Shown here: positions 1 through 9,462 of the stretch, in pieces
Layout of the letters: every line of letters begins with the position of its first letter
Numbering within the stretch: the stretch's first letter is position 1
Origin: Saprospiraceae bacterium
GTDB taxonomy: Bacteria > Bacteroidota > Bacteroidia > Chitinophagales > Saprospiraceae
Direction of reading: 5' to 3'
Assembly: GCA_028285545.1 (NCBI GenBank)
Contig: JANQPA010000003.1
Location: forward strand, 42,044 to 106,043
DNA: 64,000 bases
Translations under genes and position numbers: made by a program
Notes under the pieces: model-generated
The model's database searches: none
Told to the model about the DNA's origin: nothing
Seen by the model: the letters and a program-made list of their open reading frames with translations, nothing else

Positions 1-1016
1 CCGAAATTCTTGGCAGGCCTGACCATTATTCCTTGTTTTAACATTAAGTCTTCAAATAAATGGGCATCTATATCCGGCTGTATTAAAATAAAATTAGCCT
101 CCGTTTTCCAATGTTTTATACCCAATCGATTCAGCTCTTTGTACAAGAATTGTTTTTCTTCATGAATTAAATTGACGGTCTGTTCAATAAACTCTTCATC
201 TTTCAAAGCGGCGATAGCTGCCGTCATGCTGATGGAATCAATTAAAAATGGTCTTCGAATCCCTTGCAAATAGCTTGCGATTTCAGGGCTTGAGTAGGCA
301 TAGCCTATACGAAGGCCTGCCAGGCCATAGGCTTTTGAAAAACTGTTCAAACCGATTACATTTTTGCCTGAATTTACATAATGATAAGCCCTCACATAAT
401 CAGTTCGATCTACATACTGGAAATAAACCTCATCATAGACCATAATAATGTCTTCAGGCAAGCCTTCAACCAATTCATCGATCTGGCTTTTGGAAGGACA
501 TGTTCCTGTAGGATTATTCGGTGCCGTTACTAAGACCAGGCGGGTTTTTTCATTTATGGCATTCAAAATTCCTTTGACGTCTAATTCAAAATCATTCTCA
601 TGTTCTATTAAGGGCACATCAATTGAAGTAGCTCCCACCTTCGAAGGAAAACCTTTATAGGCACTAAACCCAGGGTTGGAATAAATACACTCCGACCCTT
701 CTTCCATAAAACCATCAATAATTAATTCCAGGAGGCCTACCCCACCATTGGCCGTTATAAATTGATTGGCAGATAATTCGTCTTGGTAAAAATCGGAAAG
801 AGCATTCCTTAATCTTTCATCGGTTCGGTCAGGGTACTCCGAGATATTAGTGAGTTGTTTTTGAATGGCTATAATGGCTTTTGGGGAAGCACCTAAAGCA
901 TTTTCATTGGAAGATAATTTATGAATTTCTTTATCACCTAGTTGTATTTCACTGCGGGATTTCCCTCCACTATAAGCAGCCTCTTTTTTTAAATAACTCT
1001 TAAATGGTAATGCCAT
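1..1016 (-). CDS. HisC-like PLP-dependent aminotransferase (C-terminus cut by window edge)
   Basis: The minus strand is open from an ATG at 1014-1016 to the window edge, about 338 codons, so the C-terminal part is missing. The reading starts MALPFKSYLKKEAA and contains the class I/II aminotransferase landmarks: ANGGVGLLELI in the small-molecule binding region, APNNPTGT (the Asn contacting PLP), YDEVYFQY (the Asp pairing with the pyridine nitrogen), SFSKAYGLAGLRIGY (the Schiff-base Lys) and a VRPAKNF segment at the edge. This is the histidinol-phosphate aminotransferase family, which transfers an amino group between glutamate and a phosphorylated or aromatic oxo acid. No other his gene is visible, so it may be a stand-alone paralogue with another substrate. 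It is divergent from gabD. Family call firm; substrate unknown. Confidence 0.88.
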   Translation of the reverse strand, partial: MALPFKSYLKKEAAYSGGKSRSEIQLGDKEIHKLSSNENALGASPKAIIAIQKQLTNISEYPDRTDERLRNALSDFYQDELSANQFITANGGVGLLELIIDGFMEEGSECIYSNPGFSAYKGFPSKVGATSIDVPLIEHENDFELDVKGILNAINEKTRLVLVTAPNNPTGTCPSKSQIDELVEGLPEDIIMVYDEVYFQYVDRTDYVRAYHYVNSGKNVIGLNSFSKAYGLAGLRIGYAYSSPEIASYLQGIRRPFLIDSISMTAAIAALKDEEFIEQTVNLIHEEKQFLYKELNRLGIKHWKTEANFILIQPDIDAHLFEDLMLKQGIMVRPAKNF

Positions 1017-1321
1017 ATTTGTTTTTTGCTTTTTCTTAAAATGAAGTTGTTTAAAGTTTAATAGTGTACGTCAAAAAATTGAATTTTAAATCCACTCCTT
1101 TATAAAACAATAATTACTGATTGTTAAATGCTTAATTTGTTGTATAATGGACAAAATTAAGGGCCCGGACAAAATTTTCTTTACACCGCCCTAAGACGCG
1201 AGGCGCTGCAAAGATAATATTAAATGGTGCCGTTCAGCACCATCTTATGTTATCTTTATTTTGTCGAGTTCTTATCTTTTTATTATTCAATTACCAACAA
1301 AGATAATACCTACATTCAGGC
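1017..1321. promoter_or_regulatory. divergent intergenic region with inverted repeat
   Basis: This 305-bp AT-rich gap separates two divergent genes and should carry both promoters. It holds a nested inverted repeat: AAGATAA at 1211-1217 pairs with TTATCTT at 1250-1256, and inside it ATGGTGC at 1224-1230 pairs with GCACCAT at 1237-1243 around a 6-base loop. Lying upstream of both genes, it cannot be an ordinary terminator for either. It could be an operator or a 5' leader hairpin of gabD. No exact TAnnTTTG -7 box was found. Confidence 0.4.
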
Positions 1322-2782
1322 ATGTTAGAATTAAAAAATCCAGCTCTTTACAAAAACCAATGTTACATCAACGGAATCTGGGAAAATGCCAATAATGGTG
1401 CCCTAATCAATGTAATCAATCCCTATAATAATGCTCTTGTTGGTCAGGCTCCGGATATGACAGCTGATGAATGCAGCAAAGCCATCGATGCTGCACATCA
1501 AGCATTCCTGGAGTGGCGAAATTTTCCTGCCACAGATAGAGCTAAAGTCCTAAAAAAGTGGTACAAGCTGCAAATGCAAAATCTGGATGATTTAGCCAAA
1601 ATTTTAACCTCTGAACAAGGCAAACCTTTTGCTGAGGCAAAAGGAGAGATCCGATATGGTGCCAGCTTCGTGGAATGGTTCGCTGAAGAAGCCCCCAGAG
1701 TTTATGGTGATGTTATCCCTGGGCACGGAAGAGATAAAAGGATTACTGTAATAAAGCAAGCTGTTGGAGTTGTGGGGGCGATAACCCCTTGGAATTTCCC
1801 TAATGCCATGATTACCCGCAAGGTCGCTCCTGCCCTGGCAGCTGGATGTACCCTTGTTATAAAGCCTTCAGAATTGACTCCTCTCAGTGCTTTGGCCTTG
1901 GCTGAATTAGCAGATCAGGCTGGTTTTCCTCCAGGAGTTCTGAACATCATCACCACAAATGATGCCCCTTCCATTGGCAAAGAATTGACCGGCAATCCCA
2001 AAGTAAAAAAGTTGTCTTTTACCGGATCAACCAAGGTTGGGAAAATATTGCTCCGACAATCAGCGGATTCTATAAAAAAGGTATCTCTGGAATTGGGTGG
2101 CAATGCACCATTCATTGTATTTGAGGATGCAGATATCGATGCTGCGGTTGAAGGAGCCATGGCCTCCAAATTTAGAAATGCTGGACAAACTTGTGTTTGT
2201 GCCAACAGAGTTTTTGTTCAGGAAGGAGTCTATGAGGAGTTCGTCTCCAAACTGGCAAAGGCCATAACCCAGTTAAAATTGGGTGATGGTATGATCCAGG
2301 GAACCAATATCGGTCCATTGATTGAGCCTAAGGCATTGGATTTTGTTGAAAAGATAGTGGAAGATGCGCGAACCAAAGGAGCCCAAATTTTATCGGGTGG
2401 CAAAGTAGCTGCTCCCCATCAGTTGGTTTACGAACCAACACTCATTTCCCATCCAAGCACAGACATGATGCTTTTTCGGGAAGAGATCTTTGGTCCGGTA
2501 GCTCCTGTATTTAAATTTAATACAGAAGAGGAAGTCATTTCCCTGGCCAATGATACCCAATATGGATTGGCTTCTTATTTTTATGGTAGGGATTATGCCA
2601 GGATCTGGCGGGTAGCAGAAGCATTGGAATATGGAATGGTGGGCATCAATACCGGAATGATTTCTACTACCCTAGCTCCCTTCGGAGGAATAAAAGAAAG
2701 TGGTCTGGGAAGGGAAGGTTCTAAATATGGAATTGAGGAGTTTTTAAATATTAAATACATGTGTTGGGGAGGGGTGGAATAA
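1322..2782 (+). CDS. gabD: NADP-dependent succinate-semialdehyde dehydrogenase
   Basis: This 486-residue aldehyde dehydrogenase oxidises succinate semialdehyde to succinate, the last step of GABA degradation, in the cytoplasm. It matches the GabD subfamily closely: the TPWNFP cofactor-site motif, SFTGSTKVG in the dinucleotide-binding region, LELGGNAPF with the general-base Glu at 257, and GQTCVCANR with the nucleophile Cys291 and the second Cys typical of GabD. The EIFGPVAP and GIKESGLGREGSKYG blocks near the end are also characteristic. Length is normal. It stands alone on the plus strand, 9 bp before the convergent serine hydrolase gene. No GABA aminotransferase is adjacent; the divergent aminotransferase is of the HisC type and should not be taken for one. 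Confidence 0.93.
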   Translation: MLELKNPALYKNQCYINGIWENANNGALINVINPYNNALVGQAPDMTADECSKAIDAAHQAFLEWRNFPATDRAKVLKKWYKLQMQNLDDLAKILTSEQGKPFAEAKGEIRYGASFVEWFAEEAPRVYGDVIPGHGRDKRITVIKQAVGVVGAITPWNFPNAMITRKVAPALAAGCTLVIKPSELTPLSALALAELADQAGFPPGVLNIITTNDAPSIGKELTGNPKVKKLSFTGSTKVGKILLRQSADSIKKVSLELGGNAPFIVFEDADIDAAVEGAMASKFRNAGQTCVCANRVFVQEGVYEEFVSKLAKAITQLKLGDGMIQGTNIGPLIEPKALDFVEKIVEDARTKGAQILSGGKVAAPHQLVYEPTLISHPSTDMMLFREEIFGPVAPVFKFNTEEEVISLANDTQYGLASYFYGRDYARIWRVAEALEYGMVGINTGMISTTLAPFGGIKESGLGREGSKYGIEEFLNIKYMCWGGVE

Positions 2783-2791
2783 GATCATAGG

Positions 2792-4276
2792 CTATCTGCT
2801 TATCAGCATGGTTACAAACTCTGCCAGCTCATCTGCTCCCATATCAAAATTTGAAAGTACAATTAAAGTCAATTTATCTTCTGGAAACATTCTGAATTCT
2901 GCACTAATTCCAGGAGAACCGCCGTCATGGCCAATATATCGTTTTCCATTGACCAATGGACATTGGAATGAATAACCATATTGAAATCCAGGGTAAAGTT
3001 CTACTTTAGGACTAGTCATCAGTTCTACATATTTTTTATCCAAAATCTTATATTCATTTAAAGCTTTCTGAAAATTCAGCAAATCATAAAGGGTGGAATA
3101 GACGCCACCTTGCGGACTTCCATGAATGGGTTTGTGATCATGATTACTAATACGATGCCTTGATCCTCTCCATTTAAAGTAATATCCGTGGGCAATGTTT
3201 TCCGGCAGGTTTTTTAAAGAATAGAAATCTGTATTTTTCATCCCAGCAGGACTAAAAATGTTCTCCTTTACATATTCTTTGTAGTCTTTACCTGTAATTT
3301 TTTCAATGATGAGGCCTAAAACTATAAACCCTACATTGCTGTATCGTTTTCCCTTTCCAGGTTCAAAAAGCAGGGCATCATTTTTTACCAAATCAAAATA
3401 ATCCTGACAGCTGAGGATTTTTTCCCGTGGAGAAACATCAAATTTTGACCAAAAATCTCCCAATCCTGAAGTGTGGGTCAGTAACTGATGGATGCTTATT
3501 CTAGATTTACTACCCTTATTTTTAAAATAGGGAAGGATTTCTCCAACCTGGGTATCATAAGTCAGCTTGCCTTGCTGCACCAATTGGCTGATGGCAATTC
3601 CTGTGAAAATTTTGGTGGTAGAAGCTAAATTCAATTTGGTATCCTTCCTCATAGGCTTTTTGGCATCCTTATCTGCCCAGCCAAAAGCCCCATCATAGAG
3701 TATTTTCCCCTCTCTGGCTAATAATACTGTCCCCGAAAACCGATTACTAGATGCCATTTGGGTAACATACTCCTTGGTTAATTGGGTGAGCAATTCTATA
3801 CTAACTTTACCAGCTGGCACTTTAACTTCAGGATCAAAGACCCATTCTGACTTAGCCCGAATAAATTTTTGTTGATCACCATATTGCATCTTTATTTTTA
3901 CCCACTGAAAATAAGCATCTGGCTGGTCGGATTTACAATAGATTACTAGGGCCCGGTTGGGAGTGATTTCGGCACTTAACAAACTTAATCGTCCATAACG
4001 CTTGTGTGTGTTTTTCAGCATAATTTCCCAGCGGCCAAAAAGTTGGTCATTATTCTGGTAATCGACATTTTTACTTATGAAATTTTTAAAATTCCTGCTT
4101 TGGTTAGAATTGATTACATCCAGAAGATTTTGGGCAATATTTTGTTGACTAAAAACCAGGTTGGTCGTACAAAAAAGGATGCCCATTGCCATCAGAAACT
4201 TGTATGGTTTAAAGAGTAAATCTTTCTTTCCTGAATAGGTTTTGAGCACCCTATATATCGGATAAACAGTCGTCAT
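2792..4276 (-). CDS. serine hydrolase, class C beta-lactamase-like fold
   Basis: A 494-residue exported protein of the beta-lactamase/penicillin-binding-protein-like (EstB/Pbp4*) family. Motif one is S219-T-T-K222, with the nucleophile Ser and general-base Lys; motif two is Y312-S-N314; motif three is probably H450-D-G-G. The N-terminal 150 residues are not catalytic and contain an NTF2-like or DUF-type module often fused to such hydrolases in Bacteroidota. The hydrophobic segment around residues 27-44 ending FSQQ looks like a signal peptide; a start at Met29 would give a shorter leader. It follows the molybdopterin oxidoreductase gene by 11 bp and is probably in the same operon. Substrate unknown; peptidase, esterase or beta-lactam hydrolase are all possible. 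Confidence 0.82.
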   Translation of the reverse strand: MTTVYPIYRVLKTYSGKKDLLFKPYKFLMAMGILFCTTNLVFSQQNIAQNLLDVINSNQSRNFKNFISKNVDYQNNDQLFGRWEIMLKNTHKRYGRLSLLSAEITPNRALVIYCKSDQPDAYFQWVKIKMQYGDQQKFIRAKSEWVFDPEVKVPAGKVSIELLTQLTKEYVTQMASSNRFSGTVLLAREGKILYDGAFGWADKDAKKPMRKDTKLNLASTTKIFTGIAISQLVQQGKLTYDTQVGEILPYFKNKGSKSRISIHQLLTHTSGLGDFWSKFDVSPREKILSCQDYFDLVKNDALLFEPGKGKRYSNVGFIVLGLIIEKITGKDYKEYVKENIFSPAGMKNTDFYSLKNLPENIAHGYYFKWRGSRHRISNHDHKPIHGSPQGGVYSTLYDLLNFQKALNEYKILDKKYVELMTSPKVELYPGFQYGYSFQCPLVNGKRYIGHDGGSPGISAEFRMFPEDKLTLIVLSNFDMGADELAEFVTMLISR

Positions 4277-4287
4277 TTTTGAAAATA

Positions 4288-6474
4288 TTATGTGAGTGAA
4301 ACCTTGTTTTTCAAGGGCAGTTCCCGGACCCTTATTCCACTTGCCTGGAAAACAGCATTACATAAAGCAGGAAACAATAATGGATAAGCAGGCTCTCCCA
4401 ATCCTTGAGGATGATCGGTACTTCTTACAAAATGGACCTTAATTTCAGGGGCATTCCTTATTCTTAGTTTTTGGTAGGAATGAAAATTTTGTTCCACTAA
4501 TTTTCCATTATCTAAGGTTATTTCTTCATAAAGGGCTGCACTTAAGGCGTCTAAAATGGAACCTTGAATTTGAGCTTCTGCTCCCAGAGGATTGATCACC
4601 AGGCCACAATCAATAGTGGTGTCTATCCTCTCGACTTTTATTTTACCATCAAGAAGAGTCACTTCAACTGCCATGGCTACATAAGTACCAAATACCATTT
4701 GTGCTGCAAAACCCATGTGGCGATTGGCCGATAACTTTTTATCCCAGTCCACCTTTTCTCTGAGTAATTGAATGACTTTTCTTAATTTTTGAGTATTATA
4801 AGTAGGTCCTCCATGGTGGTCGTAAGGAATATCCCTGTTTGCAGATCCAATCACTTGTAACTGAAAATCAATAGGATCCATTTTTGCCCGATGGGCCAAT
4901 TCATCTAAAAAACTTTGGTAGGCAAAGGTGGTGGCGTTTACTCCTGGGGTACGAAGTGCACCTACCGGAACATTTGAACGGAGTGGCTTATATTCAATTT
5001 TCAGGTTGGGGACCATTCCTGCCGGCTGTTGATCTGCAAAGACTTCTCTAAAATGAGCAGCTTGTCTGGATTTTTTAAAAACACCTCTTGATACTGTGCA
5101 AGCCTTCATTTGAAAGGCCGTAATATTTTGATCATTATCCAATGCAGCTTTTAACTGATAACAACCCGCTGGCCGGAAATAACTTCCTTTAAAATCAGAT
5201 TCCCTGGACCAAACAAGTTTTACAGGTTTTTTTATTTTTTGAGAAAGGTATACCGCTTCAGCCACATAATCATTAAGTAATCTCCTGCCAAAACTTCCTC
5301 CGATCCTGGTAAATTCTAAACTGATTTTCCTTTCAGCAATTCCTGTAATTTGGGAAGCTAGAATTCTGGCACTTTGAGGAGTTTGAGTGGGACCAATAAG
5401 TTGGATACTATTTTCCTGGACATTGGCGATAAAATTCATAGGTTCTAAGGGACTGTGGGCAATAAATGGGACCATATATGTGGCTTCATGGACTACTTTC
5501 CGGGAATGAAATTCTTGATCAACATCTCCATCATTCCTGATTATGGTTCCTTTGGTCTGCGTACCAGCCCTTAATTCTGCATATAAATCATCCATGTCCT
5601 TGATGAAATTTGCTGGTTTTTCCCACTTTACCTCTACCAGTTTTTGGGCCTTGAAAGCTGTCCAGGTATCCTTAGCAATAATGGCTACTCCATCTAATAG
5701 CGAAGTGGGATTGCCCATTCCCGTAATTTTCAGAACATCAATAACTCCTGGGAGGGCCTTAGCTTTTTCAGCCTCAAAAGAAATGACTTTCGATAAAAAG
5801 ATGTCTGGTTTTATTACCGTAGCATAAACCATTTCGGGAAATTCCCGGTCTATTCCGAAGAGTGCCTCTCCTGCAACAATTTTATCGCTATCTAATTGGG
5901 GTGTAGGTTTTCCAATGATGGAAAAAGAGGAAACTTCTTTGAGTTTGATATCCTTTTGTAGCTCAATTCCCTCTGTTTGAACAGGTATATCGCAGTAAAA
6001 CAATTTTTTATTTTGGTGTAGAACAAAACCTTCTTTTGTGATGCATTCTTTTGGATCAACTTTCCAAAATTTTGCTGCGGACTGAATAAGAATTTGCCGG
6101 GCAAAAGCACCCGCCAATCTCAATTGATCAAAATTAGTGGTGACAGACATGCTTCCTCCAGCAAACTGAGGGCCATATTTAGGATCAAGTTTTGCAAATT
6201 CCACTTTTATTTTTTCCCATGGAAAATCCAGTTCTTCAGCTAGAATCATGGGCAGGGATGTTTTTACGCCCTGCCCAATTTCAGGGTTTTTGGCCATTAG
6301 GGTCACTGAATTGGCCCCTATTAGTATGAAAGCATTTAATATTGTGGCAGAAGAATCACCTTTAATTTTTCTATTTTGCTTTTCTAATAAATTAAACCCT
6401 ACCAATAAGCCACCACCAGCAAGCATGCTTATTTTAATAAAATTCCTCCTGGAGGATTTACTTATTTGATCCAT
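4288..6474 (-). CDS. molybdopterin-binding oxidoreductase large subunit (IorB/xanthine dehydrogenase family)
   Basis: This 728-residue protein resembles the beta subunit of isoquinoline 1-oxidoreductase and related periplasmic aldehyde dehydrogenases. A Tat-type leader (S8-R9-R10-N-F-I-K followed by a hydrophobic Gly-rich stretch) implies folded export with its molybdenum cofactor. Family blocks seen are MAKNPEIGQGVKTSLPM near residue 60, GGSMSVTTNF, a central RIGGSFGRR motif, and the C-terminal GLGEPAYP with the catalytic Glu694. Such enzymes normally need a small 2Fe-2S subunit (IorA type) encoded next door. None is present: only 4 bp separate this gene from the upstream regulator and 11 bp from the downstream hydrolase. 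The protein may use a partner encoded elsewhere. Physiological substrate unknown. Confidence 0.88.
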   Translation of the reverse strand: MDQISKSSRRNFIKISMLAGGGLLVGFNLLEKQNRKIKGDSSATILNAFILIGANSVTLMAKNPEIGQGVKTSLPMILAEELDFPWEKIKVEFAKLDPKYGPQFAGGSMSVTTNFDQLRLAGAFARQILIQSAAKFWKVDPKECITKEGFVLHQNKKLFYCDIPVQTEGIELQKDIKLKEVSSFSIIGKPTPQLDSDKIVAGEALFGIDREFPEMVYATVIKPDIFLSKVISFEAEKAKALPGVIDVLKITGMGNPTSLLDGVAIIAKDTWTAFKAQKLVEVKWEKPANFIKDMDDLYAELRAGTQTKGTIIRNDGDVDQEFHSRKVVHEATYMVPFIAHSPLEPMNFIANVQENSIQLIGPTQTPQSARILASQITGIAERKISLEFTRIGGSFGRRLLNDYVAEAVYLSQKIKKPVKLVWSRESDFKGSYFRPAGCYQLKAALDNDQNITAFQMKACTVSRGVFKKSRQAAHFREVFADQQPAGMVPNLKIEYKPLRSNVPVGALRTPGVNATTFAYQSFLDELAHRAKMDPIDFQLQVIGSANRDIPYDHHGGPTYNTQKLRKVIQLLREKVDWDKKLSANRHMGFAAQMVFGTYVAMAVEVTLLDGKIKVERIDTTIDCGLVINPLGAEAQIQGSILDALSAALYEEITLDNGKLVEQNFHSYQKLRIRNAPEIKVHFVRSTDHPQGLGEPAYPLLFPALCNAVFQASGIRVRELPLKNKVSLT

Positions 6475-6478
6475 AATT

Positions 6479-7558
6479 TCAGTAATTCTCTATTGTTTTC
6501 TGTTCTTTAAGTAAGATGGATTTGCGATATTCTCGTGGAGTCAATCCGGTAAACTTTTTAAAAGAAAAATTGAAAGAGGATTTGTTATTAAACCCTACAT
6601 CATACATAACCTCATAAATTCTAATATCTCTGGCATTACGCTCTAATATTTCAGTAGCCTCCCTAATCCGGTAGCCATTAATGTAATCCTTGAAATTCCT
6701 TTGAAGTTTTTCATTGATAACCTGAGAAATATGACGTTTGGAGATCCCTAATTTTTCTGATACATCTTCAAGCGTTAGATCCTGAAGTAAATATGGTTTT
6801 TCCTGTACCATCAAGGACTCCAGGCGTCCCAAAATGGATTTCTTTTGACTGCTGCTGAGATTTGTATAAAAATATTTTGGCCTGCTAGAATTTGTGTTTA
6901 TTGCTTGGAAAAAATCCGGTTTTGACAAGGCTGTAAAGACCATTCCAGTCAAAAAGAAAATCATATAACTTATATTACCTGCATATAACCAGTTGGCCAA
7001 CTCCTCTTTTCCTGAAGAATAAAACCAAAGTACAGATGTGTGAACGAGTACCAGGCATATCATAGATATTACCAAATACTTCAACCATTTCAAATTGGCT
7101 ATTTTATCAGTGGTTTGAAATATTTTTCCTAAAGACAAGAAGAGGTAAGTAAATAAGGAAAGGTAAATAGGTAATGAAACCCAATAATCTAAATATTGAT
7201 CAGCAGAGGATTCCTGATGTAATTTATCCGTAAAAGCCCATAAAAAAAGTGGATACAAGGGTAATAATAAATGGAGTAGAAGGAACCTTCTCTTTTTTTT
7301 CAAAAAATAATTTACATAGATAAAAATCAATGGGCCATAAGATGAAAGAAAAATCCAACTGAGGCCATAGCCCTGATAGTCATAAATAATCCGTCCCAGC
7401 ATAAGGTTAAAAAAGTGAAGACCAATCACCAAAGTAAAAATCCTTAGAATGCTGGTTTTTGCATCATCTCCATACTTGAATAAATATATGGTAAACAGAA
7501 AACTCTGTACAACTACCATCCCCAGAAGAGCGATAATCAAATAACTCATGTGGGTCAA
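6479..7558 (-). CDS. membrane-anchored AraC-family transcriptional regulator
   Basis: A 359-residue protein with about seven hydrophobic segments in residues 1-225 and a C-terminal AraC/XylS DNA-binding domain of about 100 residues. The second helix-turn-helix is recognisable from YEVMYDVGFNNKSSFNFSF followed by FTGLTPREYRKS. Regulators of this layout are common in Bacteroidota and probably sense a membrane or extracellular signal and bind DNA from the membrane. It is the first gene of a likely three-gene operon, 4 bp before the oxidoreductase gene, so it probably controls that enzyme and itself. The signal cannot be read from the sequence. Confidence 0.85.
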   Translation of the reverse strand: MTHMSYLIIALLGMVVVQSFLFTIYLFKYGDDAKTSILRIFTLVIGLHFFNLMLGRIIYDYQGYGLSWIFLSSYGPLIFIYVNYFLKKKRRFLLLHLLLPLYPLFLWAFTDKLHQESSADQYLDYWVSLPIYLSLFTYLFLSLGKIFQTTDKIANLKWLKYLVISMICLVLVHTSVLWFYSSGKEELANWLYAGNISYMIFFLTGMVFTALSKPDFFQAINTNSSRPKYFYTNLSSSQKKSILGRLESLMVQEKPYLLQDLTLEDVSEKLGISKRHISQVINEKLQRNFKDYINGYRIREATEILERNARDIRIYEVMYDVGFNNKSSFNFSFKKFTGLTPREYRKSILLKEQKTIENY

Positions 7559-7842
7559 TTACGAAATTCTTTTGCAGAAAAAGGTTCAGAAACATCTTTC
7601 TATACCTTATTTTTATCAGTGTCTGCAAAAAAAGGCTCTGAAATTGAATTTCACTACCAAGTCACCTAGAGACATAAAGTCTTAGTGTTTTTTGTGTCTT
7701 GGGGATGAATGGAAATGATGGTTTAGGAATACCCACCTCTAAATAAAATTTGGTAAGAAAACATCTTCCCGGTCCAATCCTCTTACTAGGCAGTTTATTT
7801 TTAAAAATCAAGAATTTTTAATGGAATAAAACTGCTATTAAT

Positions 7843-9351
7843 ATGGCTTTGAAAATTGTGTTACTACTAATTTGTATCTGGTCAGGGTCTTCCAAATTAG
7901 AAAATAATAGGCTCTTAAATCATCGTCCTTATTATCCTTTGGAGTACCAGCTAGCCATATTTGCTGAGAATAGTCGAAAAGTGCAGGTGTCAGCCAGGAT
8001 GAAATTGAATTTGCCTTATCTTAAAATGAATAATGTAAGTATCCCACGAAGCATTCAAAAAGGATGGGCAGAATTTGTAAACATAAAATCTATTCATAAT
8101 CATGAAGGGCAGGAACTTCTATTTTCCTGGGAACCTAAAGAGAAGCGTTGGCGAATCGAAACCACAGACAAAAGTGAAATCATAGTAGAATATGAAGTCA
8201 CCCTCCATCACGACACCTACAATTGGAATACTGTGGGTGGGATTGATGGAAGGCCTCAGCAATTTTCGAATAACAGTTTATTCTGGATTAGTAATGGTCT
8301 TTTTATTTATCCACAAGGGATTCAGGAACAAAGCCAAAGTCTCATAAATTTTGAGGTTCCTGACAAGTGGAAAACTTCCACTCCCTGGATAAAATTAAAG
8401 GAATATAGTTTTCAAGCCAACTCATTAGCCGAATTGGTTCATAATACACTGATGATAGGCCTACATGATGAAAATCAAATAAGCCTCGATAATATGTCCA
8501 TAACACTGGCCGTAGCGCCAGAATTCCGTCAAAATGCGGATCTGATTAAAAAGACACTGGCAAAAGTACTTCCTACATATAAAAATATTTTCGGAGAGCT
8601 TCCAAAAGCTAATTACTTAATATGCGCTTCTCAACATTTTTATGAAGATGGGGAAGCCTTTAACAATAGTTTTCATCAGATGTTTGTTGAACGGGATTTA
8701 GAGAACCGAAAAATTGTTTGGGCCAATGTTTTGGCCCATGAGATGTTTCACTATTGGAATGGTACTTATTTTTTAGTTGGGGAAAATGTGCAGGAAAACA
8801 ACTGGTTTTCAGAAGGCTTTACCGAATATTATGCCAATCTGGCTTTGATTCGTGCAGGTATTGTCAGCGAGGAGGAATATTTGGATAAACTGGCCTATCA
8901 ATTTGCCCGCTTTTATAGTTCTCAGGCTTTTGTAAATCAAAAAGTGGATTTGGTAAAAGCTGGGTATGAAAAGGGAAAAAATTGGCATTTAATCTATGGA
9001 GGAGGGGCTAGCATTGCCTTTATCTTGGATGTTGAAATTCGTCACCGCTCCAATAATACCAGAAGTCTGGATGATTTTATGAGGATTATGTACCAGAGAT
9101 ATGGCAAAAGCCACACAAAAATAGGTTTAGTCCAGCAAATCGAAGTTTTGGACCAATTGGTTGAATTTGATTTCCCTGCATTCTTCAACAAATATGTGAG
9201 CGGAACAGAGTTTAATCTTATTCCCATTTTGCAAGCTTGTCAGAAGGCGGGATTATCCGTGGCACAATATCAGGGAGAATTTTATTTAAGTTCTAAAAAG
9301 GGAGAAACCTTATTTGCTTCACTTATACACACAGCCTCAAAAAAAAAGTAA
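7843..9351 (+). CDS. M61-like zinc metallopeptidase
   Basis: A 502-residue protein with a short hydrophobic leader (residues 1-16) and a gluzincin active site: H299-E-M-F-H303, with the third ligand Glu324 in WFSEGFTEYY. The residues after the histidines (HYWNG) and the SEGFT.YY block match the M61 glycyl aminopeptidase family better than M1. The N-terminal region resembles the beta-rich domain of M61 enzymes. The C-terminal PDZ domain of typical M61 members is not evident, and the protein is shorter than the usual 580-620 residues. Probably exported to the periplasm or surface. It stands alone, convergent with the lectin gene. Confidence 0.78.
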   Translation: MALKIVLLLICIWSGSSKLENNRLLNHRPYYPLEYQLAIFAENSRKVQVSARMKLNLPYLKMNNVSIPRSIQKGWAEFVNIKSIHNHEGQELLFSWEPKEKRWRIETTDKSEIIVEYEVTLHHDTYNWNTVGGIDGRPQQFSNNSLFWISNGLFIYPQGIQEQSQSLINFEVPDKWKTSTPWIKLKEYSFQANSLAELVHNTLMIGLHDENQISLDNMSITLAVAPEFRQNADLIKKTLAKVLPTYKNIFGELPKANYLICASQHFYEDGEAFNNSFHQMFVERDLENRKIVWANVLAHEMFHYWNGTYFLVGENVQENNWFSEGFTEYYANLALIRAGIVSEEEYLDKLAYQFARFYSSQAFVNQKVDLVKAGYEKGKNWHLIYGGGASIAFILDVEIRHRSNNTRSLDDFMRIMYQRYGKSHTKIGLVQQIEVLDQLVEFDFPAFFNKYVSGTEFNLIPILQACQKAGLSVAQYQGEFYLSSKKGETLFASLIHTASKKK

Positions 9352-9395
9352 TTATCCACTACTAGTTATACTCCCTTTATAGATCCAATTTTTTC

Positions 9396-9441
9396 CTGGA
9401 AAAATAACTGAGATTTTTTTAAACTTGGTTCATTTTTCCAG
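9396..9441. terminator. possible bidirectional terminator
   Basis: CTGGAAAAAT at 9396-9405 is the exact inverse complement of ATTTTTCCAG at 9432-9441, with a 26-base T-rich loop. It lies between the convergent M61-like and lectin genes and has A/T runs on both sides. The long loop makes the call tentative. Confidence 0.4.
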
Positions 9442-9462
9442 TTTTTCCTATGCTGTTTTTAT

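Noticed and set aside
1211..1256. Terminator hairpin
   Set aside because: It lies between two divergent genes, upstream of both starts, so there is no transcript of a known gene to terminate.
1..2782. GABA shunt operon (gabT plus gabD)
   Set aside because: The aminotransferase is HisC-like and divergently transcribed, not a class III GABA aminotransferase.
7660..7725. Hairpin of AAGTCTTAGTG/TTTGTGTCTT type in the gap before the M61-like gene
   Set aside because: It resembles a decayed copy of the simple AAAGACACTAAG-like repeats, but pairing is too poor to list as a feature.
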